Assembly (NCBI RefSeq): GCF_016086655.4
Contig: NC_052144.2
Location: 30,845,896 to 30,909,895 of the forward strand
DNA length: 64,000 nt
Source of the DNA: Lepeophtheirus salmonis
Taxonomy: Eukaryota > Arthropoda > Copepoda > Siphonostomatoida > Caligidae
Direction of reading: 5' to 3'
Made by a program: the position numbers and the translations under genes. A model generated the notes under the pieces. That model was not told where the DNA came from. It did no database searches and saw nothing but the letters and a program-made list of their open reading frames with translations. This document shows, in pieces, positions 23,631 through 35,046 of this stretch. How positions within the stretch are numbered: position 1 is the stretch's first letter; the number at the start of each line of letters is the position of its first letter.

Positions 23631-24849
23631 ATTAGGAAAAGAAAATTCAAATCTAGCACCCCCTTCCCAAAAAAAACAAAAAAAAACCGGGGCAGCTAAA
23701 AAAATAAACACGATTTACATCACAGATGTTGTATATGAGTACTTAAGTGTTGCAGTCGATCAAATACAATAAAGTCCAACAAATATCAGCAAAATGTGTA
23801 TTTTTGAAAAAAAGGAACTTAAAGTGAAATTTTTTTATAGGTAATATTTAAGGATATTGCACTCACAAGTAGGAATTGAAGACTATTTTAAATTCATCAT
23901 GAAAACTAATGTATTGGTAGATATTTTTGTAACTAATTAAACCATGCTTATTCTATACATATCTATATTTTGTAAGATACTTTGGCGTTTTTGCGTTTAA
24001 TCCTTAGCCACAAATAAAGAAAATAAATACCTATATATATATATAAATGAAGATAGTTGGTAACCCCAGTAATTTCTTTATATGAAATTGCTAATTATGT
24101 CATTTGTCATTATGGTATTTTTTATATTTTCTACAAGTCTATTTATGCACATAAGGTAGCTGTCATCTCTCATGAAATAAAGACACATACATGAAAAATA
24201 AAGAAAAAAAAAATTCAACTATAAAAAAAATTACATTATGGAAATTTTAGAAGTCCTTTTCTACCTTGATAAACGTATTTTGAAGAAAAAAAAAAATATC
24301 AAAGTTTTTAGCATTATATATTTTTAACAAAATATTAGGTAATGTATTAAAATACCATTATTAAAAAAATGTAGGCAAGACTGGGAACAGTTGATACACC
24401 TTTTGTTTTCGCTTTAATTACTCAGAGCTGGTTTGATTCACATAGATTCCTCAAATTTTAAAACTAACCATTAAGTTTTGTTGAAATTTATTTAAATATT
24501 ATATCAGATGACAAAACTTGCTCCTTCTACCTAAACAGCATTGAACATTTGGCACAATGACTCTATCTCTATCCTAAAATAACGATAGTAGTTATTATGT
24601 TCCGATCACCTACAATGAATTGACCCCAAGAGCTCTCATTATACAACTAACTTTATTCTATAATAATACATATGTACATCACATAAAATACTTTATATTT
24701 ACGTGAAGATAATACATCTTAGATAAACTAGCTCGATACATTTCTAACATCACACCATCTCCTTCCTCAAGTCAAAATCCTTTTGAATTATCTCAGATCT
24801 TCTTACTCCTAAGCTCATTTTATCATCACTCCCACATTTCATTTACCCC
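23631..24849. other. Non-coding A/T-rich stretch
   Basis: Contains A-runs and a short TA microsatellite near 24,035. No gene or element end is recognised with confidence. Confidence 0.4.
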
Positions 24850-26430
24850 TTTTTAATTCTTAGGAAACGTCTATTTCTCCATAACCTTTATCCTGAATCC
24901 AATTTGATTTGATATTTTCGATTATTTCCTTTAGCAATAATTCTTCCATGATCTGAACATCGTTTATTCCTATAATTTAGAACGATCACACTCTCTCCAA
25001 CACTAATTTCCGGTAAATCTCTTCTATTCTTATTATAACTGATCTTCTCTCTTCTCCACATCATTTTTAAATTAGTTATATATTCTTCTTCCCTGTGCTT
25101 TAGCTTCGGAACGTAACATTTTCAATGGACACGTATGCATGATCTTAATTGATTACCATATAAAATATCATTGGGTGACTTTCCGTCTGCTCTCGGCTTA
25201 TTTCGGAATTCTAGGATTCCATGGATAAACTCGTCGGACTTGAATCTTCCTCCCACCTTATCAAGAAGCGTTTTCATTGTCTTCACCATAGACTCCGCTT
25301 GACCATTACTTTGTGGATAATGAGGTGATTATGGTCCTCAAGTTACTCCCCACATAGTTAAGAATTGTTGAAAGGCGTTAGAATTGAATTGAGGTCCTTA
25401 ATCAGTCCGTAATTGACAGGAATACCTGCTTCTGAAAATATCTTCCTCAGCACTACTATAACTTCTCCTGAAGTCGTGACTCTTCTAAATTCCTCCACGT
25501 AAGGATATCCAGATAATCTGTCTCCATACACCAAATAATGTTTTCCTTGATACTCAAACAGATCTGCTGACGTATGTTCGAAAGGTCTTATCGGAATTGG
25601 ATCTCTCATCATTGTCTCCCCTCCAATACTTGGTAACTTCTCAATACATTTTTTACATGATTGAACTATTCTTTCAATATCTTTATTCATTACAGGTTCC
25701 TCTCTTCGTTCCCTCGATTCCTTGATGTGAACGATGTAACCTCTGAAGAACATCACACCACTTATTTATTGGAATTACCAGCCTATCCTTATAAAGAATA
25801 AGACCATCTTCTATGCTCAATTCAATTGTGTCTTTTATAACACCTGTTTCAACTACATTAATTAAATCAGTACATTCTCGGTCTCGACAAACTTCTTAAC
25901 GAATTTCTTCAATCATTGGATCCACTAATCTCTCATCTTCTTCAAAATTGGGAATCTTTATCACTGCTAATCGGAATATCTTATGTCTATAATAACCCAT
26001 TTCTTGATCTAATTAATCATCCTCTTCTAGTAATGATACGGGTGCTCTTGATAAGGCATCTGCAATTTCAGGGTTCTTCCCTTTCCTCCATTCTGTCTTA
26101 AACTGATACAAAGCTAACTTCATTTTATATCTAATCAGTCAAACATTTTCCAGCATATCTATTGTATAATTGTTAAGAATAGGAACCAACGGCTTATGAT
26201 CCGTTATAACACCGAACGTTGGTAATCCTGCCAAGAACACATGACATTTCTTGATTGCCCATAACACACCTAAGAATTCTAGTTCAATCATAGCTTGTCG
26301 AGTTTCGGAGCTCGACAAAGAACGAGATCCACCTTTATTCCATTCTTCTTTATTCTTTTGTATTCATACAAATCCCAAAGCATTAAATTTTGAAACTCTA
26401 GACTCATTAACACTAGAGTTTAAACATAAA
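24850..26430 (-). pseudogene. Ty3/Gypsy LTR retrotransposon pol remnant: RNase H, integrase
   Basis: On the minus strand RNase H lies at ~26,290-26,160 (IELEFLGVLWAIKKCHVFLA, then GVITDHKPLVPILNN), followed by the linker FKTEWRKGKNPEIADALSRA (~26,080). The integrase is open from 25,756 to 25,358: zinc-binding MNKDIERIVQSCKKC (C-x2-C), core HTSADLFEYQGKHYLVYGD (first catalytic Asp) and FSEAGIPVNYG, where the usual K-x-D-N-G second Asp block has become KDLNSI. The third catalytic Glu is in HYPQSNGQAESMV (~25,310). A C-terminal integrase segment follows (NYRNKRCSDHGRIIAKGNN, ~24,960). Frameshifts, stops and the damaged second Asp make it inactive. No LTRs were identified. These enzymes copy and insert the element's cDNA. 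Confidence 0.85.
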
Positions 26431-26979
26431 TAAAAGTTTGGCCTTTAATGCCTTTGTTTTAAATTACGTTTTGAGCGTATAATTTCGATTCAGAGCCATA
26501 TTTCAAAATGAAGTAACTATAAAGATGAAAATTAAAGAAAATAAAAATTGATTATAAGCATTCCAGCATTTAAAATATATAAATATATATATTTATTAAT
26601 TTATTCTGTACACACTTTCTACAGAATGTGTCCAATCCAACGAAAATCAAGTAAAATGTAGGTTCTTATTTGGAAGCTAATGTTTTTTCAATTGCATATT
26701 ATTATAGCTACAACTAAAGAGTAAACCTTACATTACAACTTAAAAAGATTTTAATGTCCAAAAAAGTTTTGTCACATAGCTTTACATTTTCAACACATAC
26801 GGAGTTTTTAATTTTGATCAAATTATATCAACTGATACTCAAATAGTTTGTGATTCAAATAATATAATTTACAGCAAAAAAAAAATGAAAAACTGAATGC
26901 CTTATAACGAAAATAAAGATCCTCAAAAAAACTATTTTTTCAACTCAATATTAGTTTTTATCCAATATCTGTAGAGGTT

Positions 26980-27830
26980 GAACCACCCTCTACCCAAATT
27001 TTTAATTTTCACTAAATGGCTATAGATTGTTGAAATTTTTTTGAGAATAGCTGTGGATTTTTAAAATTTTTTCTCAAATTTTTTTAATTTTGACTGAATG
27101 GCTATAGACTGTTCAACTTTTTTCCCAAAATATTTAATTTTTGAGAATAGCTGTGGATTTTTATAATTTTTCTCAATTTTTTTCAATTTTCATTGAATGG
27201 CTATAGATTGTTAAAATTTTTTTCCAAAAAAATTTAATTTTTTTGAGAATAGCTGTGGATTTTTAAAATTTTTTCTCAAATTTTTTAAATTTTGACTGAA
27301 TGGCTATAGACTGTTCAATTTTTTTTCCAAAAAGTTTAATTTTTTGAGAGTAGCTGTGGATTTTTATAATTTTTTCTCAAATTTTTTTTAATTTTCATTG
27401 AATGGCTATAGATTGTTGAAATTTTTTTCCAAAAAATTTAATTTTTTGAGAATAGCTGTGGATTTTTAAAATTTTTCCTCAAAATTTTTTAATTTTCACT
27501 GAATGGCTATAGACTGTTGAAATTTTTTTCAAAAAATGGAATATATTTGCAACTTTTTTTCAAATTGTTTTTTATTTGAAATTAATTTTTCTCTGAATTG
27601 GTATGGAGTATTGAATTTTTCCTTGAAAAATTTTTATATGAAAAAAAAATCTAAAATTTTTATTTTTGAAATTTAATTTTTGAGAATACCTATGGATTTT
27701 TAAAAAAAATTCAGAAAAATTTCATGTTTGATTTTTGTAAACAGCTAGTGAGTAATTGAATTTTTAAAAAATCAAAAACCTAGTCCCCTCAGAATATAAT
27801 CCTGCAGACGCCCTTGAATTTCTAGTACAT
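26980..27830. repeat. ~100 bp A/T-rich tandem repeat within a dispersed element, copy 1
   Basis: The word GGCTATAG recurs at 27,018, 27,100, 27,199, 27,302, 27,404 and 27,505 (spacing 82, 99, 103, 102, 101), each followed ~45 bp later by AGCTGTGGATTTTTA. After 27,560 the repeat degrades. At its right end TGCAGACGCCCTTG (~27,813) matches, inverted, the start of the related block at 34,335. So the minisatellite lies inside a dispersed element, here in minus orientation. No coding potential. Confidence 0.85.
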
Positions 27831-28620
27831 TACACAATTGTAATTAATTTTTTATCAGCTGTAGTTTATTTTATTTTTCAGAAAAAAAGGCTGTTGTCTT
27901 CCCTACATTATTAGGAGTCAGTCGAAGATGTAATAGTTTTGTATTCATACATTGGTATTTACTTATATTTCCGCAAAAAAGTGAAATGAAAGCAAAGTCA
28001 ATGAATTTGAAATGCTTTTAAGATTTAAATGAATATTTACATTAAAAATGAAGATCATCTTAAAGAATGCAGACATATTCGGACAAAAAACCCAAAGGCT
28101 CTTATTGAAATACGACTTCTCCATATATGATAAAAACTTGTAGGATAATTTCTTTTATCAACAAAATTAAATTAAATGGAGTGACAAAGTTGTATGATAT
28201 TAATTACTATTTAAATAATGAAAGATAAATTATTAGAAATTTGACTTCATCTATCTTTTATAAATATATATATATCTTTTCTGGAATTAGGTTATGGGTA
28301 ATTATTATTATAACGAAAAAAATGATAAATCTATATAGTTTGTTTCCCTCCCCTTTCCTTTATTTTACAATAGATAAATACCATTACTCAATAATTTTAT
28401 TTTTAATTCTATTTGATTAGGAATAATTTTTTTCACTTACTTCAGTAGTTTTTCTTCGAAGAGATAAAAAATAAGTGTGTTATGAATATAAATGGCTTTA
28501 AACATAGAAAAAAAAATATATAGACAACAATGGAATTTCCTCATTGTAAGGCTGTGGAATATTTTAAATCTGTAGTCTGCAGTAATGAACGTTATCTATG
28601 GCAAAAGGTAGAAACATAGA
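27831..28620. other. Non-coding stretch
   Basis: No gene or repeat recognised beyond TA runs near 28,265. Confidence 0.4.
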
Positions 28621-28817
28621 TACAGTAATACCTTGAGATACAAGTGCTATAAGAAACAAATTTTAATAAGATACAAGCCTGCTTTAGAGATGGTGACGGC
28701 ACGTAAGAACCAAATCAACTTTATATTATTTTAGTTATTTCTTTCGGGATAAATTGATTTGGCTTACGTTCTCCAGTTCAGAAAGGAAATTAACTCGTAT
28801 CTTAAGGTATTACTGTA
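28621..28817. mobile_element. ~195 bp mariner-type MITE with TA target duplication
   Basis: The left end CAGTAATACCTTGAGATAC (28,623) and the inverted right end CAGTAATACCTTAAGATAC (ending 28,815) differ at one base in 19, and inverted similarity continues a few bases further. TA flanks both sides (28,621-28,622 and 28,816-28,817), the expected target duplication of Tc1/mariner-group elements. The interior has no ORF. The terminal sequence recalls the CAGTnnnACCTCGA-type ends common in this superfamily. It would be moved by a transposase in trans. Confidence 0.88.
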
Positions 28818-29044
28818 TATTATTATATATAATTTGTCAATTGATTCCATTTTTTTCCAACTGGTGCAATTTTGTACAAGCTATTTAAAAAAATATATAA
28901 ATCATTTGCATACTTATTTTTCCGCACAATAAAGCTAATTATTTTACTTATATGACATATATAGTATATGAACAATACTTATTTATCATATTATCATTTT
29001 AAAATATACAATCCAATATATCAATTAATAAAAAATCATTGATC

Positions 29045-29190
29045 TGCCAAATGTCCGAAATGGTCCTTTGACGAAATGTCTGTTCTACAAATTGTCCTTC
29101 GTTAAATTGTATGTCCGGTGAATTATCATTGATCAAAATTTCTTTTAGGAAATAGTCCTTCGGGGAAAATGTTTTCAGCCAATTGTCCTA
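29045..29190. repeat. Imperfect array of AAATnGTCC-type words
   Basis: Successive ~15-17 bp phrases: CAAATGTCCG, AAATGGTCCTTTGACG, AAATGTCTGTTC, AAATTGTCCTTCG, AAATTGTATGTCCGG, then after a gap AAATAGTCCTTCGGGG and CCAATTGTCC. The words combine an A/T half and a GTCC(TTNG) half. It resembles the ends of the element at 44.8-46.6 kb in style but not in sequence. No inverted partner was found within the window. Confidence 0.75.
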
Positions 29191-30349
29191 GAATCAACAA
29201 ATGTATTCTGTTGGCATCTGTCGATGTTTCTCCTTCTTTTTCTTTAATTCATATTTTGAATGTTGTTTGGTCGAAACATAATTAGCCCTTGTTAATCTAT
29301 TAACAAGGGCCTCAACTATTTATTAGATCAATAAGCTGATTAAGCGTATTTTTTGGAAGAAAAGTTGAGTGATTCAATATAGGTAACAAGGTGATATAGA
29401 ACCCCCTCAATACGTCATAGCCATATTCCGATAAATTAAAGGCTTTCTTTTTGAGAGGAGTTGAGAACCAATAGAATACTATTTATAGTCTAAAACCTTT
29501 ATGGACTTCATTTGGCCCCGATTTGTTCCTTTTGATATGAGATGTATGAATTTTAATTTTTTATTTATAGTCCTGCTACTTAAAGTGCCATTTACGTTAC
29601 CTCCAAAGAATTTATCAGAATAATTGGTTGATGGAAATCAACGATTAATTATTCATTGATTAGTACAATTGTAGTTTAGACTAAAGTTTGGGGAAAATAA
29701 TTCTAGCTTGTTGTTGTGTGGACGAGCCACATGTATGCGATTTGGAAACAGGTTTATCAATTAACAGAAAAAATGATTTAAATTTTTTTTATGTGCTTCA
29801 AATAATTTAAATGTAATAAAATTCCGATAAAATACTTTTCTTATTTAAATATATGTTAAGAAGATAAAACCTTGGATTTTTTAAATGTACAACATAGTTG
29901 CTTCGAAAAAAGTTTCAGTGTAGTCTGTTACTAACATCTCATAAACATTGTTTAAAAAAATAGATTTAGATTGATTGAAAAAAAAATATATATTTGTTCT
30001 TAGAAATTCCAGTAAATAGAATTAGGATTGTAATAACCTTAAGAGAAAAATGTTTTTCTTTCTTCAAATAACTGTAGGTAAGAATCAATTGACTCATTCC
30101 TCTTCCCCTACATCTTCTTAATTGATTTCTTTTAATAAGAATAACTTCATACAGCTAAAACTTAATGAGAAAATTAATCATGAATACAAAAACTTTATGA
30201 TTAGTTTATGAATATAATAGATTAGTCATTGAACCAAGAAGTTTATAATAATCTATTTTAGTCAGTTATTTATATAATTTTTCATAATTCAATGCCTAAG
30301 TCATTGAGATCCTAAGTTTACTGGAATCAATGAAACCTCTGTAGAATTA
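29191..30349. other. Non-coding stretch
   Basis: No gene recognised. Mostly A/T-rich with a small hairpin-like word pair around TTGTTAATCTATTAACAA at ~29,289. Confidence 0.4.
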
Positions 30350-31104
30350 AATAGAGGGTCAATGGAAAATCCTGTTAAATTAACTTTATACAATATGGGT
30401 GTAACAACAATGAGAGACAATATCCAAGATGATTTTGGGATGTATCCCTACAAAGGATAAAAGACTTAAGAGAATCAATGTCATACTTCAGAGGCTGCAG
30501 ACTGGTACGGCTCCCAACATTGTATTCAATGATGAGAAGATTTTCAATATGGAACAGGTTTTAACCCCCAAAATGATCGGATTCTGGCCAAAAAAGGCAT
30601 GTTGGGTGACCATGGAGTCAACAGAGTGCAGAAGGCATAGTCTTTGATGGTTTGGACGGCCGTGACTGAGACAAGGAAGCCCCCCTTGGTGTTTGTGCCG
30701 GACGGGGCGAAGGTCAACACCCAGGAGCACATCAGCATCATCCTGGAGGAAGTCTTGTTCCTTGGGCTTAACAGCAATTTTAGAATGAGCTATAGACCTT
30801 CCAAAAGGATGGTATCCCTTCCCACACATCCAGAGAGACGCAGCGGTATTGTGAGTCCAATTTGAGTGGCTTCTGGGACAAAACAGTCTGACCCCCCTCT
30901 AGCCCCAATCTAAAGATTACTCTATGTAGTCTATTCTTTAAAGCAGAGCCTGTGTGACCCCCAGCAAGAATTTGAACTAACTGAAGGCCAAACTTGTGGT
31001 TGCCTGGGACTCCTTCTCCGTGGGTATGGTGCTTGAAGCATGCTAGTCATTTCTAAAGAGACTTCGGTCTTTGGTCAAGGCTAAGGGTGACCATGTGGAA
31101 TGAA
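30350..31104 (+). pseudogene. maT-type transposase, most complete copy in the window
   Basis: Plus-strand blocks run in order through nearly the whole catalytic domain: TTMRDNIQDDFGMYPYK (end of the HTH, ~30,410), RLKRINVILQRLQTGTA, NIVFNDEKIFNMEQVL (first Asp, ~30,535), MVWTAVTETRKPPLVFVPDG (~30,645-30,705) and VNTQEHISIILEEVL. These are followed by FQKDGIPSHTSRETQRY (second Asp, ~30,810), a decayed PPSSPNLK block in which the third Asp is lost, KAKLVVAWDSFSVGM (~30,995), and the C-terminus SLVKAKGDHVE with a stop at 31,102-31,104. Frameshifts near 30,570, 30,640 and 30,790 and stops elsewhere inactivate it. Minus-strand frames here are shadows. Confidence 0.85.
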
Positions 31105-31367
31105 AGTTATGTTTCATGTTTTTGAAACATGTGTCGATCTATGTTTACAATTCTGTAAATTTTGAAATTAGTTATATCATTAGTACTTTAATAAACATTT
31201 AACAGAACTTTCCCTGGAAACTGTACATATATTTGTGTCGTCAAAACAAAGGTAATCTTAAGCAAGTAAATGATAAATTCCTACATCATAATGATTAAAT
31301 ACACTTATTTGGCCAAATATGAGTTTATACTCAAATTTCTGTGATAGCTTGAGAAATATAGGATTAT

Positions 31368-31385
31368 TGGGTCATTCCACGTCAA
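31368..31385 (+). repeat. TGGGTCATTCCACGTCAA word, copy 1
   Basis: An 18 bp word that recurs at 33,437 with one change in the same orientation. Following bases diverge quickly. It may be the tip of a dispersed element. Confidence 0.5.
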
Positions 31386-32302
31386 GTGTAAACACTTTTT
31401 TTGCAATTTACAGTAAGATCATCACAGATTTTCATGATTTTTAGTGAGCTGGCTTTTCTATATTAAATAAGAAAGTGTACGAAATATTAGGGTTATGCAA
31501 CTTACCTGGGCTATTGTAGGCTCCCTCAACGTTGGGACTAATGTGTTGGACCAAATTACAAAGCCAAATGATTTATTAGTATATGCACGGGAAAATATGA
31601 AGATATATTTTTGTACCGAAGAAGATTATCTGAAAGAAAATACTTTTTTTCTAAAAAGGTTCAGTTGATTTACAATACACAAAAAATTCATTAATTTATT
31701 CTGAAATTAGACTGATTACTTAGAGTTCACATGCATATTGAATCAGAGGAGTCAAAAGTTGAATATGTTATATAATTTAAGTTTAAAATGAAAATTATTG
31801 ACTCTATTATAATTTTATTCATATTTTTATTTGATAAAATATCTAAATATTCAATTATATTATACTTACGTAAATAAGAATCCTAATTTATTTTATTATT
31901 CAACATAAAATATGTACATTATAGAAAATACGAGTTTAAATATAGAACATTATTTGTAATATATTATAAAAGTGGCTCTACATACTCTAGTTAATTTTCT
32001 CATTGGAAGTGATCCCATTAAGATCCCACTATGAATTTGAAAATTTACACTGAGACATGTTCTACCAAAATTTAAACAAAATCGGTTTTGCTGCTTGGTA
32101 GGGGTACTATTGTTAAGGGCGCACCAGAGCACCAAACTTGTATTTTTGATTAAAATAAGATATATTAGAAGAACAACAAGGATATATATGTGCAAATTTT
32201 GAGAATAATAGATTCATCATTTAGTTAAAAAAATATAATTTCAATAGAAATGTTGTTCAAATTCTGAAAAAAATGTAAAGCCTTCTGCCTTAATGGGTTA
32301 AG

Positions 32303-32520
32303 ATGGCAACAAGTGTCCAAACTAAGAAGCAGATTAAAATGCACCATTTTCACCAAGAGTGGGAGACATAATTTTGTTTTACCCTCGTTAGTGACTATTG
32401 TGTTTGATTCTGATCTGTGGGGCTAGCGTGTCGGTCGATAAAAGGTGTAATGTGGGGCGCCATTTCACCAAAGTTCACGGTAACTTGTAACAGGACTTTC
32501 CTGTCTTAAGAAATATTTAA
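32303..32520 (+). pseudogene. BED-type zinc-finger start of a hAT/ZBED-like transposase
   Basis: From ATG 32,303 the frame reads MATSVQTKKQIKMHHFHQEW and then, after a stop and a frameshift, LILICGASVSVDKRCNVGRH followed by FTKVHGNL. The pattern W...C-x2-C...N-x2-RHF-x3-H is the BED/GTF2IRD2-ZBED-type finger that opens many hAT-derived proteins; the first Cys of the pair sits just before a frame break. Nothing of the downstream RNase-H-like domain follows, because A/T-rich DNA begins at ~32,520. It is a 5' fragment of a transposase, or of a gene derived from one, and is inactive. Confidence 0.6.
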
Positions 32521-34334
32521 ATATATATTTTTAAAATTAAGTAAATAAAATATTCAAACACTCAAGAAACTAAGTCTAAAACAAATATTTAATTATAGAA
32601 AAGTTTTGATTTACCATATTTTTCTCTTTTTTTTATTTGTAATATTTAAATATTATAACATTCCCTTTGTTATATGAAAAAACTGAATATAAATGTGGTT
32701 ACGAATTGTATTCCTCCACGTAATCGTGAAGCCTTACTCATACCCGTATATTTCAATGTAAAAACACACACCAAAGAGGTAATGCCAGTTAAAATTTAAA
32801 AATAGCTTTCAGATCCTTACTTATTGGTGGAAAACCATTTTTATACGGGTATTGATCATATATCTAGATCTATTGATGGTTAATTTCGAATATTTTCCTT
32901 TTTGTACAAGAGCCAACGATAGTTTTGTGTAACATAATCATTTGCTTGAAAGCTCAGTAAAGTATTATATTCCTCACCGCGGTCTCCGTAACCAATCCAA
33001 AAGGGCGGCGTGTAGATATTTATGAAAATGACGCATAATATTGATGGCAGCTTGAGGGTTACTACAACAATATTAGGCAACAAGAAAATGGCTGGGCATG
33101 TAAAGCAGATGTATCAAATAAATCTATCTCTTTCTATATCTGGTGACGTCATTGGAAGAAGTATTGGTTATCAATAGTATATAAACTTAAAAAGTAAATT
33201 TTGTAGTAACTCCATATTTCTTAAGCAATATTTGACTAAATATAATGCCGAAAGTAAGTTTTAAGTTGATTATTTAAACATAGTTATTTTAACCTCAACT
33301 TAACTAGTTCATTTTTAATTTTTTAAAATTAATTTTTAACTTAACTTGTTAATTTTTTAAACTGCATTATCTTAATTTCAACATAACTTGATTAAGTTAC
33401 TGTGTCGACATTATCTGTTTTATCAAACATTTCTACTGGGTCATTCCACATCAAATCCATAAAAAGGATATTTTCTTAGTGTCGTAGAAAATGTCGTTTT
33501 TTTATTAATATTATCTCCGATATTCTTATAGTTTTACATATAGTTTAAAATTTGATAGAAACTCAAAGATCTAAAATTTAAGCTATCTTTGACTTGCATT
33601 TTAGTAGTAACTTGAATTTGTGTTTTTTTTCAATTTAAAGTGGAAAAAATTTCAGCCAGAGAGACCGACAGCATAATTTCTAATGATGAAGCCTTGATAA
33701 ATCTCTCAATGGACTAACTTAAATAGTCAATTTTTGATATTGAAATTAATTTGAACTTAACCAAGGTTGGTGGAGCTAATATACCTTAAATTACTCTAAA
33801 GTTAATTAACTTAAACTTAACTAGTTAAAAAAAAACAACAACTCAAAATTAACTTTTACTTGACTAGTTGAACTATTTATAAATAAATAAAATAATATTT
33901 AACTTAACTAATTAAATAGATAAGTTAAATTGCCCATCACTGGTTATTACATATTATGCTATAAGCATCAGTGTAGAAATTGATACTTTTTTATCATATT
34001 ATATTATTTTCTATTGACTCCCTAATTGAAAATTGTAGATAGATAAATAGATATTAAATGTTGAAAAATAATAACAGGGGCTTTGTTAGGAGGTGAGCTG
34101 TAGGGGCAATTATTATCAAACAAAATGTTCTACATACGCTAAATAATTTATGATGTATCATTGTGGTAGATAAAATTTAAAAACACATCAAAAAAATACT
34201 TTGTAACTTCAATGATTATGTAGTTCCATAATTAGTCAATAACTCAGAAACTACAGATAAGGTGCATATAAGTTAAGATACGAGATATTACAAGTATATT
34301 AGTATTAAGGGTAGATAAACACCGCAGTAAGAGT
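32521..34334. other. Non-coding stretch
   Basis: No gene recognised. Contains a TGACGTCA palindrome at ~33,144, numerous TTAACTTAACT-type words at 33,250-33,930 (a loose, degenerate low-complexity repeat based on AACTTAACTAGTTAA), and the second TGGGTCATTCCAC word. Confidence 0.4.
33437..33454 (+). repeat. TGGGTCATTCCACATCAA word, copy 2
   Basis: Same orientation as the copy at 31,368 with one mismatch (G to A). It is followed by A/T-rich DNA including a CAATTTAAAGTGGAAAAAAT stretch. Confidence 0.5.
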
Positions 34335-35046
34335 CAGGGGCGTCTGCACGATTTGTTATTTAAATTTTTTTTGAAAATAATCTTACAAATTCGAGTAATG
34401 AAATTTCTTATTATATATTGGATTTTTTTTTATTTAAAAATTTAATATTTGTAATTTTATTTTTTGAAGTTTTTTTCTAAAAATATTGATTTTTCATTAA
34501 CAAATATAGATTTCTTAATTTTTTTTTGATTAGTTATGGACTTTTGATAGTTAAAATAATTTTTTTTTTTGAAGAACTATGAATTTTTAAAATCTTTGTA
34601 ATTTCTTTTAAAAATCTATATAAATTTTATTTTTGAAAAAAATATTTCAATAATTAAATTTTTAATTTATTTGATTTTTTTTTTCACAAACTCTGAATTA
34701 TTTTCCAAAAAATATTTAATTTTTTGGAAAAAAATTCCCAAAATCCCCTAATGTTTACCTAAATATTTCAAAAATTAAATTACCAATAATAAATTTTTGG
34801 AAAAAAATTTAAATATTTAATTTTTTAGGAAAATAATTTCAAAAATCTATAGCTTTTTCTCCGAAAATTAAATTTCATAGAAAAAAATTTAAAGAACTAC
34901 ATTTTTTGAAAAAATGATTTGAAAATTTATATTAAATTTAAAAAAAATATATAAACTATTCAATTTTCTATTAGAAAGCCAAAATTTCTTAATTTGGGGC
35001 ATTAAAGGTTCATCCCATCCAGTGCACCATCTGCAGCGACCCTTGG
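34335..35046. mobile_element. Dispersed element with A/T-rich interior, copy 2
   Basis: The left end CAGGGGCGTCTGCACGATT (34,336) matches the inverted right end of the 27 kb copy (TGCAGACGCCC). Its own right end near 35,030 reads CTGCAGCGACCCTTG, a degenerate inverse of the left end, so the element carries short terminal inverted repeats. The interior is ~600 bp of TTTTT/AAAAA-rich DNA with loosely repeated 'ATTTTTTGAAAAAA' phrases. No ORF of note, so it is non-autonomous. Confidence 0.6.

Noticed and set aside
30488..30829. 113- and 77-codon minus-strand frames
   Set aside because: Antisense shadows of the maT transposase at 30.35-31.10 kb.
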